Assembly (NCBI GenBank): GCA_013822915.1
Contig: PNLG01000405.1
Coordinates: forward strand, 1 to 14,557
Direction: 5' to 3'
Origin: Sphingomonas sp.
GTDB lineage: Bacteria > Pseudomonadota > Alphaproteobacteria > Sphingomonadales > Sphingomonadaceae
Length of the DNA: 14,557 nucleotides
Shown: positions 1-7,261 of the stretch, piece by piece
How positions within the stretch are numbered: position 1 is the stretch's first letter
Layout: every line of letters starts with the position of its first letter
Notes under the pieces: model-generated
What the model was told of the DNA's origin: nothing
Databases searched by the model: none
Seen by the model: the letters and a program-made list of their open reading frames with translations, nothing else
Program-made: the position numbers and the translations under genes

Positions 1-899
1 GGGCGCCACACAACGCCTGCGTCATAATATAGCCCGTCGAAGTTGTAGTCGATGCGGCGCTGGCCATTAGGGTCGATCTGAAACCGGCCTTGCGCATTCA
101 CAACCGGCTGGCCGGCTGCGTCGAACAGCGCGTCGCGGCGAGTGATTTCGATGTTTTCATACCCCACCCCGGCGGTCAGCGCGAGCGTCGGAGCGATCGG
201 ATAGAGCACGTCGAGGCGGCCATATTTCCCCTGATACACCTGATCGAGCTGGCTCGCATCATCGCGCGCCCATGCACCGCTGAGCGTAACCCCCACCGGC
301 AGCACCGTGCCCGATTTCAGGTTCAGGCTCACTTGCGCTTGCTGGCTGCGCGAATCGTCGAACACGTCGCGGCGTTCGCCTGTCACCGGGCTGACGATGC
401 TGGGCGCCTGCACCTTCGTATAGCCGAAGCGGTATCCGCCACTGACCCCAACCGGGCCGATGTGTGAGCCAAAGGTTGGCCCGGCATAAATCGCGTAAAG
501 CTGGCTGATGTTCGACACATTGCCCTGCAGCACCCCCGGCGCCGCACCCCGAATGTCCAACCGGGTGCGCGTTGCCAGCCCGCCGGCCTCGATCGTCAGC
601 GGTGCCGCCACGCGCACAGCCGCACGCGCCAGCCCCGAATGGATATCGGCATCGGCAAGCCGATCATCGTAACCGATCCGGCGTTCATAGCGGTAGCTCG
701 CCTGCACCTGCACCCGCCGCGTCTGGACATTGGCGTCAATGCCGGCGGCAAGCGTGGTATAAGTCAGCACATCGTCATTGGTCAGGTCTGCGGTCAGCAC
801 CTGCGCGACTTCGATATAAGGCGTGATCTGCCTTTCCCGCGCTGCCGCGGGGGTCACGGTCAGCGCCGTTCCCAGCGCGACGGCGAGAGTCTTGCGCAT
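1..899 (-). CDS. Outer-membrane beta-barrel protein of the XrtA/PEP-CTERM exopolysaccharide locus (3' end missing)
   Basis: About 299 codons are visible, open from an ATG at 899 to the left edge, so the C-terminus is missing. It begins MRKTLAVALGTAL and has a signal peptide with probable cleavage after about residue 20 (TPAAA-RE). The mature part alternates polar and hydrophobic residues with many aromatic Tyr/Phe strand ends (for example VQASYRYERR, VGVSGGYRFGYTK, YGRLDVLYPI), as expected for an outer-membrane beta-barrel. Its start codon shares one base with the stop of the upstream kinase-like gene (TGATG), so translation is probably coupled. The position after chain-length and kinase genes matches the PEP-CTERM-associated outer-membrane family (TIGR03016 type), probably helping polysaccharide secretion. 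That family assignment rests on context plus barrel character rather than on a diagnostic motif. Confidence 0.8.
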   Translation of the reverse strand, partial: MRKTLAVALGTALTVTPAAARERQITPYIEVAQVLTADLTNDDVLTYTTLAAGIDANVQTRRVQVQASYRYERRIGYDDRLADADIHSGLARAAVRVAAPLTIEAGGLATRTRLDIRGAAPGVLQGNVSNISQLYAIYAGPTFGSHIGPVGVSGGYRFGYTKVQAPSIVSPVTGERRDVFDDSRSQQAQVSLNLKSGTVLPVGVTLSGAWARDDASQLDQVYQGKYGRLDVLYPIAPTLALTAGVGYENIEITRRDALFDAAGQPVVNAQGRFQIDPNGQRRIDYNFDGLYYDAGVVWR

Positions 900-1831
900 C
901 ATACGTCCTCCATCCCGTAATAGCTGCCAAAGCGGCGTCCGCCCGGCATCAGCGTCACGGCGTTCAGCGCGAGCTGAATATGGTCGCACCCATCGAGCAA
1001 GCTGACGGCGGCGCGCAGATCGGTGTCGCTCGTCGCGTCCGCGCGCACGACCAGCAGCACTTGGCCGACGTGCAGCGCAAGCGTTGCGGCGGGCGATGCG
1101 GCAAGTGCTGGCGGGGTATCGAAAATCACGATCCGGCGCGGGTCCGCGGCGAGAAGCGCGCCGAGCAGTTCGGGCGTGCGGCGGCTCGCCAGCAATTCCG
1201 TATCCTGATTGGAACGCGATCCGGCGGGCAGCACGGTGAAGTGCGGCACATCGGTGTGCACCAGATAATCCTCAATCTGCGCCTGTGGATCGGCGAGTGC
1301 ATCGAGCAAGCCCGGTCGGTCCTCCAGCCCCAATGCGGCGAGCACGCCGGGCTTGGCAACATCGGCGTCGATCAGCACCACTTCGGTATCACGCTCGGCT
1401 GCGATGCTGAGCGCCAGATTGATCGCGCAGTACGTTTTACCCTCATTGGCATTGGCCGACCCGACAAGGATCGCGCGTGCCCGGTCCCCCTGTGCTGCTG
1501 CAACCGCCCGCGCGGTCAGCAGTAATTGGCGCTTGATGAGCCGGAATTCTTCCGCAAGCGCATCTACGGGCGCGCCAGGCACCAACAGCCCGGCTTCGCG
1601 CAAGTGCGCGCGGTCGATGGTGGCGGCTGGCAATCGCGCCGCCCGTGAAGGAGCCGGCATGATGGGCGGGGCGGCATGGGGAAATGGGGCGACCGCAAGC
1701 GGCAAGGGATCGACCGCAAGCGGCGCAGGTGCAGCTTCGCCATCGCGCGCACGAAAGGCAGCGCCGAAATCATAAACGGTTGCCGCCCGTTCGAGCAGCG
1801 AGCCACGCATCACCGACTTTGCCTCGGTCAT
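899..1831 (-). CDS. BY-kinase-type (CpsD/CapB-like) ATPase of the XrtA polysaccharide locus
   Basis: 310 aa, cytoplasmic, with no membrane segment. It corresponds to the kinase half of Wzc-type co-polymerases, expected to pair with the chain-length protein encoded just upstream and to control polymer length through tyrosine autophosphorylation. Visible parts are an Ala/Pro-rich linker (about residues 30-70), a P-loop at 124-133 (GSANANEGKT), a Walker A' at 151-157 (VVLIDAD) and a Walker B at 234-241 (IVIFDTPP). The RLIKRQLLL segment near residue 100 resembles the EFR helix region of this family. The P-loop has Asn-Ala-Asn where homologues commonly have Pro-Gly before EGK. The C-terminal tyrosine cluster is only two residues (Y304, Y305, in FGSYYGMEDV). 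The ATG overlaps the preceding stop by 4 nt (ATGA). Best family guess is the PEP-CTERM tyrosine kinase (TIGR03018). Confidence 0.9.
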   Translation of the reverse strand: MTEAKSVMRGSLLERAATVYDFGAAFRARDGEAAPAPLAVDPLPLAVAPFPHAAPPIMPAPSRAARLPAATIDRAHLREAGLLVPGAPVDALAEEFRLIKRQLLLTARAVAAAQGDRARAILVGSANANEGKTYCAINLALSIAAERDTEVVLIDADVAKPGVLAALGLEDRPGLLDALADPQAQIEDYLVHTDVPHFTVLPAGSRSNQDTELLASRRTPELLGALLAADPRRIVIFDTPPALAASPAATLALHVGQVLLVVRADATSDTDLRAAVSLLDGCDHIQLALNAVTLMPGGRRFGSYYGMEDV

Positions 1832-3339
1832 AGCGTCAGCCCCCGCTGGATAAACTCAACGCCGATCAGCGCGACAAAAGCGACGACGAGCGCTGCAAAC
1901 CCGCCCGAGAAATAAACCAGCCACTGACGCCGCACGGTGCGCTGCGCCGGTGTCACCAGCTCGCCAATGGCACCAACCACGGGTAACCCGGTGATCCGTT
2001 CCAGGCGAAGCACCGTCGGGAAGGTGGTTTTCAATTGCCCCAGCGCAAACGCCACGCCGATCCCGGCGCCAATCCCGGCAATGAGCACGCCGGTCAGCAA
2101 GAGCGGACGATTGGGCGCAGACGGCGCGCGCGGCGCGGCGGGGGGATCAATCACGCTGAACTTGACGGCATTGGTCTGGCTCTGCGCCTGGCCACGCAGC
2201 TTAATCTCTTCGCGGTCGGCAAGCATTTTGTCATATTGGTCTTTGAGCACCTGGTAATCGCGCTCCAGCTGCGCCTGCTCGGCGGCGACCGCGGGATCGC
2301 CCGACAATTTGGCCTGAAGCTGGTTCACATCGCTCTGGATTTGCGATTTGCGCGCGGTGAGTGCGGCGACCTGCGCCTGTTTGTCGGCCTGCAGCGAACG
2401 GAGCGAGGCATAGACGGGGTTGGCTGACCCCGCATTCCCCGCGCTCAGCGGTTCGTTGCGGGCGAGTGCCTCGGCAACGGCAAGCTGACTGCGAAGCGCC
2501 ACCACATCGGGATGCTGGTCGGTCCAGCCACGCCCGCGTGCCTCCGCCAATTGGCCCAGGATCGCGCTCACCCGCGCGCGTGCAGGCCCCGCCGTGCCGC
2601 CGCTTGACCCTGGCGTCGTCGCGGCCTGCCCCGCAATCTGGCCGTTGATGGCGGTCAGGCTGCTCTGCGCCGACGCAAGATCGGTTTCCACCTGCGCCAT
2701 TTGGCTGCGCGCGTTGGCGATCCGGTCGTTCAGCGATCCGGTGCCCGGAAGCGACCCCAAATAGCGGTTCTGAAAATCAGCGCGTTTCGCTTCGGAGTCC
2801 TGAAGCTGCTTTTGCCGGGCCGCCAATTGCCCTTCGAGGAATTGGAGCGTCGTGCTGGTCTCATCCCGGCTTCCGCTCAGATTCTCTTCAACGAAGATAT
2901 CAATCAGCTTTTGCACAATCTGCCGCGCCAGTTTCGGGCTCGACGCCGTGGTCGAAATCTCGATCAGATTGTCCTGTTGCGCGACGACCTTGATCGCCGA
3001 TTGGAGCGAAGCCACCCGGTCGGCGACGTCGCGGTCATTGGCGATGGTGTTGGCAAGGTCGGTGCCACGCACGACCTTTGCCAGGTTGACCGCAGACGTC
3101 AGCGTCTGACGCACCCGGTCCAAATCCTTTGCCTGTTCCTCACGCGAAATGCCGATCTTGCCGGGCAAGAGCGACTGCACCTCGATCGAAAGCCGCGCCT
3201 TGGCCCCATAAACGGCGGGGATTTGCGCCACCACAAACCATCCCAGCACGCACACGCCCCACGCAATCGCCAGCGCCAGCCAGCGGCGGCGCCAGATGCC
3301 GTGGAGCGCGATCCGCACTTCTTCGTAAAGGCCGTTCAT
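1828..3339 (-). CDS. Polysaccharide chain-length determinant (Wzz/PCP family), XrtA system
   Basis: 503 aa inner-membrane co-polymerase. The N-terminal transmembrane helix spans about residues 20-39. A large periplasmic region follows, with long heptad-rich coiled-coil segments (around 150-225 and 310-395). A Pro-rich stretch (FSVIDPPAAPRAPSAPNRP) comes just before the second membrane helix (about 412-435), the classic Wzz arrangement. A third hydrophobic helix lies at about 474-497, after the LERITGLPVVGAIG segment. Unlike Wzc, no kinase domain is fused; it is encoded by the next gene, whose ATG overlaps this stop by 4 nt. The start at 3339 lies 16 nt after the stop of the export gene and has no strong Shine-Dalgarno, so coupling to upstream translation is likely. 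It probably sets polymer length and bridges to the outer-membrane exporter. Matches the TIGR03007 type. Confidence 0.93.
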   Translation of the reverse strand: MNGLYEEVRIALHGIWRRRWLALAIAWGVCVLGWFVVAQIPAVYGAKARLSIEVQSLLPGKIGISREEQAKDLDRVRQTLTSAVNLAKVVRGTDLANTIANDRDVADRVASLQSAIKVVAQQDNLIEISTTASSPKLARQIVQKLIDIFVEENLSGSRDETSTTLQFLEGQLAARQKQLQDSEAKRADFQNRYLGSLPGTGSLNDRIANARSQMAQVETDLASAQSSLTAINGQIAGQAATTPGSSGGTAGPARARVSAILGQLAEARGRGWTDQHPDVVALRSQLAVAEALARNEPLSAGNAGSANPVYASLRSLQADKQAQVAALTARKSQIQSDVNQLQAKLSGDPAVAAEQAQLERDYQVLKDQYDKMLADREEIKLRGQAQSQTNAVKFSVIDPPAAPRAPSAPNRPLLLTGVLIAGIGAGIGVAFALGQLKTTFPTVLRLERITGLPVVGAIGELVTPAQRTVRRQWLVYFSGGFAALVVAFVALIGVEFIQRGLTL

Positions 3340-3355
3340 GCCGCGCGGCCCCGGA

Positions 3356-4000
3356 TCAGAAAAAGCTCTCGGGGATGATGATCACGTCCCCGGGCTGCAA
3401 CCGCACATTCGCGCGCGAATCGCCATTTTTGAGCAGGTTCGACAAGCGCAGCGCATATTCCTTTTGCTTGCCCGTTGTGCGGTCATAGCGGATGAGCTTT
3501 GCCCGGTTGCCCGCGGCAAATTCGCTCAATCCGCCAACCGCGATCATCGCGTCGAGCAAGGTCATGTTCGCGCGATAGGGGATGGAGGCGGGCTTGGCAG
3601 TCGCCCCGACAATGCGAACCTGCTGGCTGAACGTTCCCGAGAAATTCTCGACAATGACCGACACAATCGGGTCTTTGATATATTCGCCCAGCGCCAGTTT
3701 CAGATCATCGGCGAGCATTGCGGGCGTTTTGCCAACAGCGGGCATGTCGTTAATCAGCGGGGTCGTGATGCGGCCATCAGGGCGCACCTGCACCTTTGCC
3801 GACAATTCGGGATTGCGCCACACAAACACGTTAAGCTGATCGAGCGGGCCGATGACATATTCCTCGCCCGGTGCCTCTTGCGTCGCGACATAAGATGCAG
3901 GCGGCAATTGCGGGCCGCCGCTCCCCCCGACGCAGCTTGACAGCAGGATGAGCGCCAGCGCCGGCCCCGCGCCATTTCGTGCAAAACTCCGCAATTGCAT
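3356..4000 (-). CDS. Polysaccharide export lipoprotein (Wza/KpsD type), XrtA system
   Basis: 214 aa from the ATG at 4000. A GTG directly upstream (4003) would add one residue. An AGGAGG at 4011-4016 lies 10 nt from the ATG and 7 nt from the GTG, so either start could be used. The N-terminus is a lipoprotein signal with lipobox LSSC (Cys at residue 23 of the ATG form), so an outer-membrane lipoprotein is expected. Next comes a polysaccharide export domain (YVIGPLDQLNVFVWRNPEL, then VRPDGRITTPLI) and one SLBB-like domain (VRIVGATAKPASIPYR through AVGGLSEFA). It ends GDVIIIPESFF. At about 214 aa it is short compared with Wza (about 380 aa), as is typical for the XrtA-locus exporter (TIGR03027 type). 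It is expected to form or gate the outer-membrane channel for the polymer. Confidence 0.93.
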   Translation of the reverse strand: MQLRSFARNGAGPALALILLSSCVGGSGGPQLPPASYVATQEAPGEEYVIGPLDQLNVFVWRNPELSAKVQVRPDGRITTPLINDMPAVGKTPAMLADDLKLALGEYIKDPIVSVIVENFSGTFSQQVRIVGATAKPASIPYRANMTLLDAMIAVGGLSEFAAGNRAKLIRYDRTTGKQKEYALRLSNLLKNGDSRANVRLQPGDVIIIPESFF

Positions 4001-4024
4001 CACCGCTGAACCTCCTGCTGACCC

Positions 4025-4057
4025 CGCGCGACCGGTGACGTCATCCGGTCGGGCGCG
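4025..4057. promoter_or_regulatory. GC-rich hairpin with a TGACGTCA palindromic loop, upstream of the export gene
   Basis: This lies in the only sizeable gap of the minus-strand operon (4001-4082). CGACCGG (4029-4035) pairs perfectly with CCGGTCG (4045-4051). Four more pairs (4025-4028 with 4054-4057) extend the stem across a two-base GG bulge. The 9-nt loop contains the 8-bp palindrome TGACGTCA (4036-4043). It sits 8 nt upstream of the export gene's AGGAGG. No T-tract follows on either strand, so it is not an ordinary intrinsic terminator. It could be an operator, an mRNA processing or stability element, or an attenuator that separates expression of the ligase/decarboxylase pair from the export genes. 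Confidence 0.4.
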
Positions 4058-4082
4058 CGCAGCTACAGGCTCGGCTATGCGA

Positions 4083-5336
4083 TTAAGAGGTGAAGATTGC
4101 GTTAGGATTGTCCGCGCGGCCCACCACTAACTCCCCCGGCGGCGGATGGCCCAGGAACGCGGTCGGGCTCGCCGAACGGCCATAGGCGCCCGCCATGAAG
4201 ATCGCGATAACGTCCCCCACTTCGGCGCGTGGCAAGCCGATTTGATCGCCCAGCCGGTCGAGCGGCGTGCACAGACACCCGACCACCGTGACCACTTCAT
4301 CGGCGGGCGCGCCCATGCGGTGCGCGAGGGCAAGCGGATAGTTGCGGCGCACCACCGTGCCGAAGTTCCCGCTTGCCGCCAATTGATGGTGCAAGCCCCC
4401 ATCGACGACCAGAAACACCTCGCCCCGGCTGACTTTACGGTCGACGATCCGGGTCAGATAGACGCCCGCCTCCCCCACCAGCCACCGGCCAAGCTCGACC
4501 GCAAAGCGGGTATCGCGCAAGATCCCCGCGCGTGACGCCATGGCGTCGCTCAGCGCGGCGCCAATCGCGGTGACGTCAATCGCCTGGTCGCCGGGGAAAT
4601 AGGGAATACCAAAGCCGCCACCCAGATTGACGAGCGGTGGCGCGACACCGATCGCTGTAGCCAGCCGCGCAGCGAGCTCCAGCGTTGCGGCCTGAGCCTG
4701 GATCAGCGCGGCAGTATCGAGCGTCTGCGATCCGGCAAAAATGTGCAATCCACGCCAATCGGCACCCTTCGCAATAATGTCGCGCACGACATCCGGAACC
4801 GCTTCTGTCTCCACTCCAAAGGGCGACGCGCGCCCGCCCATTTTCATCCCGCTGCCGCGCAGTTCGAAATCGGGGTTAACGCGCACTGCGAGCCGGGGAC
4901 GGACCCCCAGATCATGCCCAATCGCGATTGCTCGTACCGCCTCGCCCGCCGACTCCAGATTGATCGTCACGCCGGCGGTAATCGCCCGGCGCAACTCGTC
5001 GTCGCGCTTGCCTGGCCCGGCATAGCTGATAGCGATGTCGATGCCCGCTGCCTCGATCATCGCCAGTTCACCTGCTGACGCGATATCAAGCCCGTCGACA
5101 AGGGGGGCAAGCACGTCGATGAGCGCCGGGTTCGCCTTCACCGCATAATGCACCGCCACATCTGGGGGGAGTGCTGCGCGCAAGGTCGCGACGCGATTGG
5201 CAATCATGGCCGCGTCATACACGAACAGCGGCGTTCTGGCTGCTTGTTCAACCCAATATACGGCACTGTTACTACCGATAATTAAATCTCCCTGTTGCTG
5301 AGCAAAGGGTTCGGGAATCGATCCCATTGGCTTCAT
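4083..5336 (-). CDS. PLP-dependent fold-III decarboxylase, exosortase A system-associated
   Basis: 417 aa, the usual size for alanine-racemase-fold decarboxylases acting on diaminopimelate, ornithine, arginine or carrier-bound glutamate. HYAVKANP at 63-70 supplies the PLP Schiff-base lysine (K67). HIFAGSQ (198-204) and the phosphate-binding GGGFG (239-243) follow. ELGR is at 281-284. GCLCTPLD (353-360) is the cysteine loop contributed across the dimer, and AYGRSASPTAF (384-394) carries the C-terminal tyrosine. The whole catalytic set is present, so the enzyme should be active. The substrate cannot be read from sequence. The ATG overlaps the ligase stop by 4 nt, with AGGGA (5345-5349) 8 nt upstream. 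This decarboxylase-ligase pairing is the hallmark of XrtA exopolysaccharide loci (TIGR03099 with TIGR03098). Carrier-tethered decarboxylation, as in BtrK of butirosin biosynthesis, is a plausible inference. Confidence 0.93.
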   Translation of the reverse strand: MKPMGSIPEPFAQQQGDLIIGSNSAVYWVEQAARTPLFVYDAAMIANRVATLRAALPPDVAVHYAVKANPALIDVLAPLVDGLDIASAGELAMIEAAGIDIAISYAGPGKRDDELRRAITAGVTINLESAGEAVRAIAIGHDLGVRPRLAVRVNPDFELRGSGMKMGGRASPFGVETEAVPDVVRDIIAKGADWRGLHIFAGSQTLDTAALIQAQAATLELAARLATAIGVAPPLVNLGGGFGIPYFPGDQAIDVTAIGAALSDAMASRAGILRDTRFAVELGRWLVGEAGVYLTRIVDRKVSRGEVFLVVDGGLHHQLAASGNFGTVVRRNYPLALAHRMGAPADEVVTVVGCLCTPLDRLGDQIGLPRAEVGDVIAIFMAGAYGRSASPTAFLGHPPPGELVVGRADNPNAIFTS

Positions 5337-6856
5337 GATCGCATTCCCTGTCTGATAGCGGCGCGATCGAGTTTGGCGTTCGCGTTGCGCGGCAGGGCAT
5401 CATACCATTCATACGCATGCGGCTGCATGAAATTGGGCAGTTCGGCGCGCAACCGATTGCGCAGCGCATGCTCGGCCGCGCTGGTGTCTCCCTGCGCGCG
5501 TGCCGCCACGATGATCGCATGGCCCAGAACGGGATCAGCGCGGCCATAGGCAACCGCCTCGACCACTTCGCCGCCGCGCAATACGGCTTCCTCAATCTCG
5601 GTCGGGCTGATCCGATTGCCCGATGATTTAATCATCTCGTCCGCGCGTCCGATGAAGTGGAACAAGCCGTCTGCGTCCTGCATTACGGTGTCGCCCGACC
5701 ATACCGCCATGCCGCCGCTGGCGCTCCACACGGGTGCTGGACGAAACCGTTCGGCCGTGCGCGCGGGGTCGCGCCAATAGCCCTGCGCAACCAAGGGCCC
5801 GGCATGGACCAGCTCGCCCGCCTCCCCGGCGGCGGCTCTGGCGCCATCGGTGCGCACGACCATGACGTCGGCAAAGGGGATTGCGCGCCCCATCGATGCC
5901 GGATGCGCCGCCACCAGTGCCGGCGGCAGATAGGTCGATCGAAACGCCTCGGTCAGGCCGTACATGGGATAAATCGCCGCCGCCGGAAAGCACGCGCGCA
6001 TCCGCTCGACCATGACGGGCGTGAGCGCGCCGCCCGAATTCGTTACCCGCCGCAGCCGCGCGGCGGCCTCATCGGGCCATGCCGCCTCGGTCAGCGAGGC
6101 CCAAAGCGGCGGCACCCCGGCCAGCGTAGTGACGTCATGGCGCGCCACCGCCTTCGTCACATCGCGCGGCGTCAGATAATCGAGCGGCACAACATGAGCG
6201 CCCGCCGCCCAGCTCGAAAAAAGCTGATTCTGGCCATAGTCAAAGCTGAACGGCAGAACGCATAATGTGACGTCATCAGGCGTCAGCGCCAGGTAATGCG
6301 CCACGCTGATCGCACCGAGCCACAAATTGGCGTGGCTCAGCATCACGCCCTTGGGTCGCCCGGTCGAACCCGACGTATAAAGAATCGCCGCCAGCGCATC
6401 GGGCGCGCTGTGCGAGGGCGGCATGACGTCAATCGCCGCAGCGACGGCCTCGCCCGCCTCCCGCTCGTCGCGCACAGTGCAGCCAGCGGGCACGTCGCCG
6501 GGCGCAAGCGTGGCCGCCCGCGCACCCTGCGTCACCAGTATCGCTGCACCGCTATCCGCGAGGATATGGGCCACTTGCGCGCGCTTGAGCAGCGGGTTGA
6601 TCGGCACATGGATCAACCCCGCGCGCGGGGCCGCCAGCGGCAACAGGCAAGCCGTGCGCGTTTTCGGCAGCCAACTCGCCACCCGGTCCCCGGCCCGCAG
6701 CCCGGCGCGAAGCAGCCATGCCGCCAGCGCGCCCATCGCATGCTCCAGCCCGGCATAGTCGAGCACGCCATCCCGGTCCGCGATCGCCACTGCCGCCGGA
6801 TCGCCCATCGACGGCAAGCGATCAATCGGGCGGGGTATGGGATCAAGCGGGATCAT
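5333..6856 (-). CDS. AMP-forming acyl-CoA ligase / adenylating enzyme, exosortase A system-associated
   Basis: 507 aa ANL-superfamily enzyme. It should adenylate a carboxylic or amino acid and pass it to CoA or a carrier-protein phosphopantetheine. The core motifs are intact: A3 P-loop YTSGSTGRPKG (160-170), A5 YGLTE (299-303), A7 SGDT (387-390), the hinge motif GRADEMIKSSGNRISP (403-418) and the catalytic lysine K495 (NANAKLDR). The substrate is unknown. The start ATG at 6856 has only a weak Shine-Dalgarno (AAGG at 6861-6864). It is the first gene of the minus-strand operon and faces the carrier-protein operon across a 135-bp gap, which suggests co-regulation. The carrier protein is the natural acceptor candidate, by analogy with DltA/DltC or NRPS loading. 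The family match is TIGR03098 type. Confidence 0.93.
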   Translation of the reverse strand: MIPLDPIPRPIDRLPSMGDPAAVAIADRDGVLDYAGLEHAMGALAAWLLRAGLRAGDRVASWLPKTRTACLLPLAAPRAGLIHVPINPLLKRAQVAHILADSGAAILVTQGARAATLAPGDVPAGCTVRDEREAGEAVAAAIDVMPPSHSAPDALAAILYTSGSTGRPKGVMLSHANLWLGAISVAHYLALTPDDVTLCVLPFSFDYGQNQLFSSWAAGAHVVPLDYLTPRDVTKAVARHDVTTLAGVPPLWASLTEAAWPDEAAARLRRVTNSGGALTPVMVERMRACFPAAAIYPMYGLTEAFRSTYLPPALVAAHPASMGRAIPFADVMVVRTDGARAAAGEAGELVHAGPLVAQGYWRDPARTAERFRPAPVWSASGGMAVWSGDTVMQDADGLFHFIGRADEMIKSSGNRISPTEIEEAVLRGGEVVEAVAYGRADPVLGHAIIVAARAQGDTSAAEHALRNRLRAELPNFMQPHAYEWYDALPRNANAKLDRAAIRQGMRS

Positions 6857-6880
6857 GGGGCCTTGATACCGCGCGCGGCG

Positions 6881-6896
6881 GCCAAGAAAAGGGCCA
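6881..6896 (-). promoter_or_regulatory. Weak sigma-54-like element upstream of the ligase
   Basis: Read on the minus strand the bases are TGGCCCTTTTCTTGGC. This gives TGGC and TTG blocks in sigma-54 register, but the -12 dinucleotide is GG rather than GC. Transcription would start about 14 nt before the ligase ATG. The site also contains two GGCC half-sites separated by 8 bp, so it might be an operator instead. Low confidence. Confidence 0.2.
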
Positions 6897-6918
6897 CGCT
6901 CCCCTCCGTTAGCGCGAC

Positions 6919-6935
6919 TTGGCTTTGACGCGGCA
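6919..6935 (+). promoter_or_regulatory. Candidate sigma-54 (-24/-12) promoter for the carrier protein-hydrolase operon
   Basis: The bases TTGGCTTTGACGCGGCA contain GG at 6921-6922 and GC at 6933-6934 separated by exactly 10 nt, the invariant spacing of sigma-54 promoters. TGGC and the terminal GCA match the consensus; the middle (expected ACG and TT) does not. Transcription would start near 6946, about 46 nt before the GTG of the carrier protein. XrtA loci are known to be linked with the PrsK/PrsR two-component system, whose regulator has a sigma-54 interaction domain, so such a promoter is expected from context. A sigma-70 reading (TTGGCT, 17 nt, TAGGAA) in the same bases is also possible but weak. 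Confidence 0.35.
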
Positions 6936-6991
6936 CTTCTTTAGGAAAATGCAGCATATCCGGGCAGGAAGCGCCGAGTTTAAGGGGGGCC

Positions 6992-7261
6992 GTGTTGAGC
7001 ACCATAACCGAGACCGAGTCGATCGTGCGTGATGTGTTGCGCGATGTGCTTGGGATCAGCGCGGCGCGCGTTGCCGTGTTCGATGCCGATACCGCACTGT
7101 TCGGCGCGCTGCCCGAATTTGATTCGATTGCCGTGGCGGCTGTCCTGACCGAGCTTGAGGACCGGCTCGGCATCTTGATTGAGGATGATGAGGTTGACGG
7201 CGATCTGCTCGCAACCTTTGGTGCATTAACGCGGTTCGCCGCGGGCAAGGCGCGGCGTTGA
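6992..7261 (+). CDS. Acyl carrier protein of the XrtA locus
   Basis: 89 aa, acidic, one-helix-bundle carrier protein size. The phosphopantetheine attachment serine is S45 in PEFDSIAVAAVL, with DSI in place of the commoner DSL/DSM. A hydrophobic helix follows and an acidic segment, EDDEVDGDLL, precedes the last helix. The GTG start at 6992 is preceded by AAGGGGGG (6982-6989). A TTG at 6995 is a less likely alternative. It is the first gene of a three-gene plus-strand operon, and its TGA overlaps the next gene's TTG. It most likely carries the acyl or aminoacyl group activated by the ligase, and perhaps acted on by the decarboxylase, encoded divergently. A 4'-phosphopantetheinyl transferase must be supplied from elsewhere. 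Confidence 0.9.
   Translation: MLSTITETESIVRDVLRDVLGISAARVAVFDADTALFGALPEFDSIAVAAVLTELEDRLGILIEDDEVDGDLLATFGALTRFAAGKARR

Noticed and set aside
2701..3378. 225-codon open frame on the plus strand
   Set aside because: Antisense of the chain-length gene. It has Arg-rich composition, no recognisable domain, and ends across a gene junction.
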